DNA of 64,000 bases from an uncultured Pseudomonadota bacterium (lineage in GTDB: Bacteria > Bdellovibrionota_B > Oligoflexia > Oligoflexales > CAIYRB01), in NCBI GenBank assembly GCA_903928445.1, contig CAIYRB010000039.1:29798-93797 (forward strand). The letters are read 5' to 3'. Each line of letters begins with the position of its first letter. Position 1 is the first letter of the stretch. The position numbers and the translations under genes were made by a program. A model generated the notes under the pieces. That model made no database searches and was not told the DNA's origin. It saw only the letters and a program-made list of their open reading frames with translations. This document shows positions 62,134 to 64,000 of the stretch, in pieces.

Positions 62134-63204
62134 TTATTGCGGCATGCCTGCTTTGATCCAAGCAGCCAAGTTATCGATATCTGTTTGCGCTGCCTTGCCT
62201 GATTTCGGCATTGTTCCAGCACTCATCGCATTTAGACTGGCTTGCGCTCCATTCTTGGCGCTGGCGTAGCTAGAGAGGTTCGGCGAAATAAGGCCATGGC
62301 AGCTAGTGCACGCTTTGTCGAGATAAGCTTTGATCGTATTCGTATAAGTAATTTTTGATGCCAGATCCAGTTGTGAAAGCGGAGGCGGTAGTGAAAGCGT
62401 CTCCGGCTGTGAAACCGAAGCCGGTTGTGAAACCGGAGCCGTTTTAGCGGTGAATAGTGAAAACACGCTTGATACCAATGATTTGGCCACATCGATCAAA
62501 GCCGATTGCGCCTCTGGGCCGCCAGCAAGCAAGGCATTGAGCAAGTTGATACCAGATGCCAATAAGCGGTCGACATGATCCAGCTTGATGCCGTAGACCG
62601 CTGCACCGAATTCAATTATTTTTCCGGTAAATGAGACCACCATGTTGACGACACCCTGGGGTACTAAGCTTTTCGACACCACACCAGTGTCTTCCGCCAG
62701 ACCCAGCCCGTTCACGGCAGGTTGAGCCGACGTCAGCTCACTAATCTGTTTTAGAAAATCAGCTGTTTTCGCCGAATCGTGGTCACTCAAGGATTGTAAG
62801 AACTGAGGGACGAGGACCGCCAGTTTGTCAGCTTGGTCCTTACTGAGGACTGTTGGATCTTCGCTCTGACGACGGTAGATTTCCTTGACTACCGCGTCCA
62901 TGGCCACATGGAAGCGCTGTGGATCAGCCTTCAACGCCGCTGCAGCCGGAGCGACCTCTAAACCGGCTTTAACCAAAAGTTCCACATCGGCCGCGGCTGC
63001 TGGCCGCACATTGGCATTATTCGGAACAGAATTTGGCTGTTTAGCATCCGTATCTGTCGGGGTCTGAGAGCCCGTACTCTGAGCATCAGCTCCCTGCAAT
63101 TGGGATCTCTTCTTGCTACTGTCGGTTCCTGGGTTACAGGAAACCAGCAAGCTCACTGTCACAATACCCGATAAAACTACATGAATTTTTTGGTTTAAAT
63201 ACAT
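62134..63204 (-). CDS. Lipoprotein with single C-terminal CXXCH heme motif
   Basis: 356 residues. The signal peptide ends VSLLVSC (lipobox). A Ser/Gln/Thr-rich linker is followed by a helical region and a short repeat-rich stretch (VSQPASVSQPETLSLPP, from DNA repeats around 62390-62450). A C-terminal cytochrome-like module has ACTSCHGLISPNLSSYASAKNGAQ with the distal AGTMPKSGKAAQTDIDNLAAWIKAGMPQ, where Met may be the second heme ligand. Probably a periplasmic c-type cytochrome lipoprotein. It shares the CXXCH theme with the giant lipoprotein at 16944. Confidence 0.65.
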   Translation of the reverse strand: MYLNQKIHVVLSGIVTVSLLVSCNPGTDSSKKRSQLQGADAQSTGSQTPTDTDAKQPNSVPNNANVRPAAAADVELLVKAGLEVAPAAAALKADPQRFHVAMDAVVKEIYRRQSEDPTVLSKDQADKLAVLVPQFLQSLSDHDSAKTADFLKQISELTSAQPAVNGLGLAEDTGVVSKSLVPQGVVNMVVSFTGKIIEFGAAVYGIKLDHVDRLLASGINLLNALLAGGPEAQSALIDVAKSLVSSVFSLFTAKTAPVSQPASVSQPETLSLPPPLSQLDLASKITYTNTIKAYLDKACTSCHGLISPNLSSYASAKNGAQASLNAMSAGTMPKSGKAAQTDIDNLAAWIKAGMPQ

Positions 63205-63481
63205 AAGTTCTCCGAAGGTGTTTCACCCTTATCGGCATCTAGGTCGATCTACTTGAGCGCTTTTTGCAATCTAGCGGGTGACAATCTGTTACAAAGTAGT
63301 GGTCGGACGCAGGGGCTCCAGCTGCCGAAGAAATTATTTGACAAACCTGATCATTTAGTACATTTGTATGGCTCCAATCAACTGAGCTAGAACTCAGCAC
63401 CGACGTCATTGAACTGATGACCGTCTTTTCAGCTAAGCTCTATGGGCGCCGCTCACATAAAAACAAAATGGCGGTGGCTGT

Positions 63482-64000
63482 ATGAAGGCTGAGGTTTTAA
63501 CACTCACTTACCAGGAAAGGCTGGACGTCACACCTGCCGATGTTGCCTTTCTTAAGCCACTGATGGCGAGTTTTCAAAAGTTAAAACGCACCCTCTGGCA
63601 AGCGCTCTACGGTCGGCCTCCAGCTGGACTGGCCTGCCGACCTTAACGAGTTCAAGCGCGCCTTTTGCGCTAACCATCAGATATCGTCGACCGCCTATAA
63701 CTCGATCAAGAACGAAGTTGACGGACTGTTCAAAGCACAGCGGGAGCTACTTGAGACACGGCTGATCGAGATGGAGGCAAAACGTAAATCTGTTGCCGAA
63801 TGGCTAGCATCGAACCAGGCAATGGTCGCAAAGTCCCTCGCCAAAATGAATGCGTTGCACGAAGAGCATCAGGCTCGCCTGCTGCTGAAAATAGCGATTA
63901 CGCGCAAAAAGCTACATCACAAGGCTAGGAAGTTGGCGGCACTGCAGCGGAAACTAGATAAGATCAAAGGTCAAATGGACTTGGGCAGCGACTGGAGTCC
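63482..64000 (+). pseudogene. TnpB-related transposase-like gene, frameshifted, 3' end outside window
   Basis: The frame from ATG 63482 (LTYQERLDVTPADVAFLKPLM...RTLWQALYGRPPAGLACRP) stops at 63644-63646. The +1 frame continues the protein without a stop to base 64000: DWPADLNEFKRAFCANHQ, STAYNSIKNEVDGLFKAQRELLETRLIEMEAKRK, then a long coiled coil. Dropping one G at the GG of 63626-63627 would read RPPADWPADLNEF. The N-terminus resembles large IS605-type OrfB relatives. It is broken or a sequence error. Confidence 0.55.

Noticed and set aside
62380..62455. Short tandem-like repeats (GAAACCG/GCCGGTTGTG) suggesting a CRISPR-like array
   Set aside because: Units are about 15 bases, imperfect, without spacers, and encode the VSQP linker of the lipoprotein.

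Overview
The window reads as chromosomal DNA of a Gram-negative bacterium of moderately high GC. It has many lipoprotein signal peptides, outer-membrane barrel-like proteins, an AgmX/PglI-type C-terminal domain, 7TMR-DISM cyclases and DUF1501-type export partners. That mix suggests the former Deltaproteobacteria (Bdellovibrionota/Oligoflexia or a relative). This placement is inference from gene style, not from a marker gene. No rRNA, tRNA or CRISPR array was recognised.

Layout. 1-16.3 kb is mostly housekeeping: a NADP isocitrate dehydrogenase, an SH3 lipoprotein, a thioredoxin, an Fbp-type ABC importer (binding protein, ATPase, fused double permease), a glycosyltransferase, a STAS-like/zinc-ribbon protein, a minus-strand HAMP/J-domain/SufU/Cys-rich lipoprotein group, a proline-catabolic P5C dehydrogenase and AhpC. 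16.9-24.1 kb holds an 1871-residue lipoprotein with Ig-like domains and five CXXCH motifs, followed by its Tat-exported DUF1501 partner. 25-31.2 kb has an ATP-grasp enzyme, a DnaQ/GIY-YIG fusion, dihydroorotase, a monothiol glutaredoxin and a Cys/Met PLP enzyme.

31.2-37 kb is accessory. A decayed IS1634-like element (33330-36859) has 17-bp inverted ends and is flanked by a 134-135 bp direct repeat, read here as a long target duplication. It separates uridine kinase from an operon for the URC uracil-catabolism pathway (GTP-cyclohydrolase-II-like Urc1, DUF1688 Urc4, uracil phosphoribosyltransferase). That operon runs directly into two rRNA-modification enzymes. 43-48.5 kb carries three large lipoproteins, two of them lectin-like. 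48.5-50.6 kb is an IS605-type element with intact TnpA and TnpB.

50.9-55.8 kb holds two divergent membrane cyclases, each a 7TMR-DISM sensor with a class III cyclase domain and a C-terminal PilZ-like domain. Their active-site losses are complementary: one lacks the second metal Asp, the other lacks the transition-state Arg. This resembles the C2/C1 halves of mammalian adenylyl cyclase and predicts an obligate heterodimer; it is the most interesting signal in the window. The last part has AI-2E-type transport, cysE-cysK, a FAD oxidoreductase with a TetR regulator and a matched operator pair, a heme-motif lipoprotein, and a frameshifted TnpB-related gene running off the right edge.
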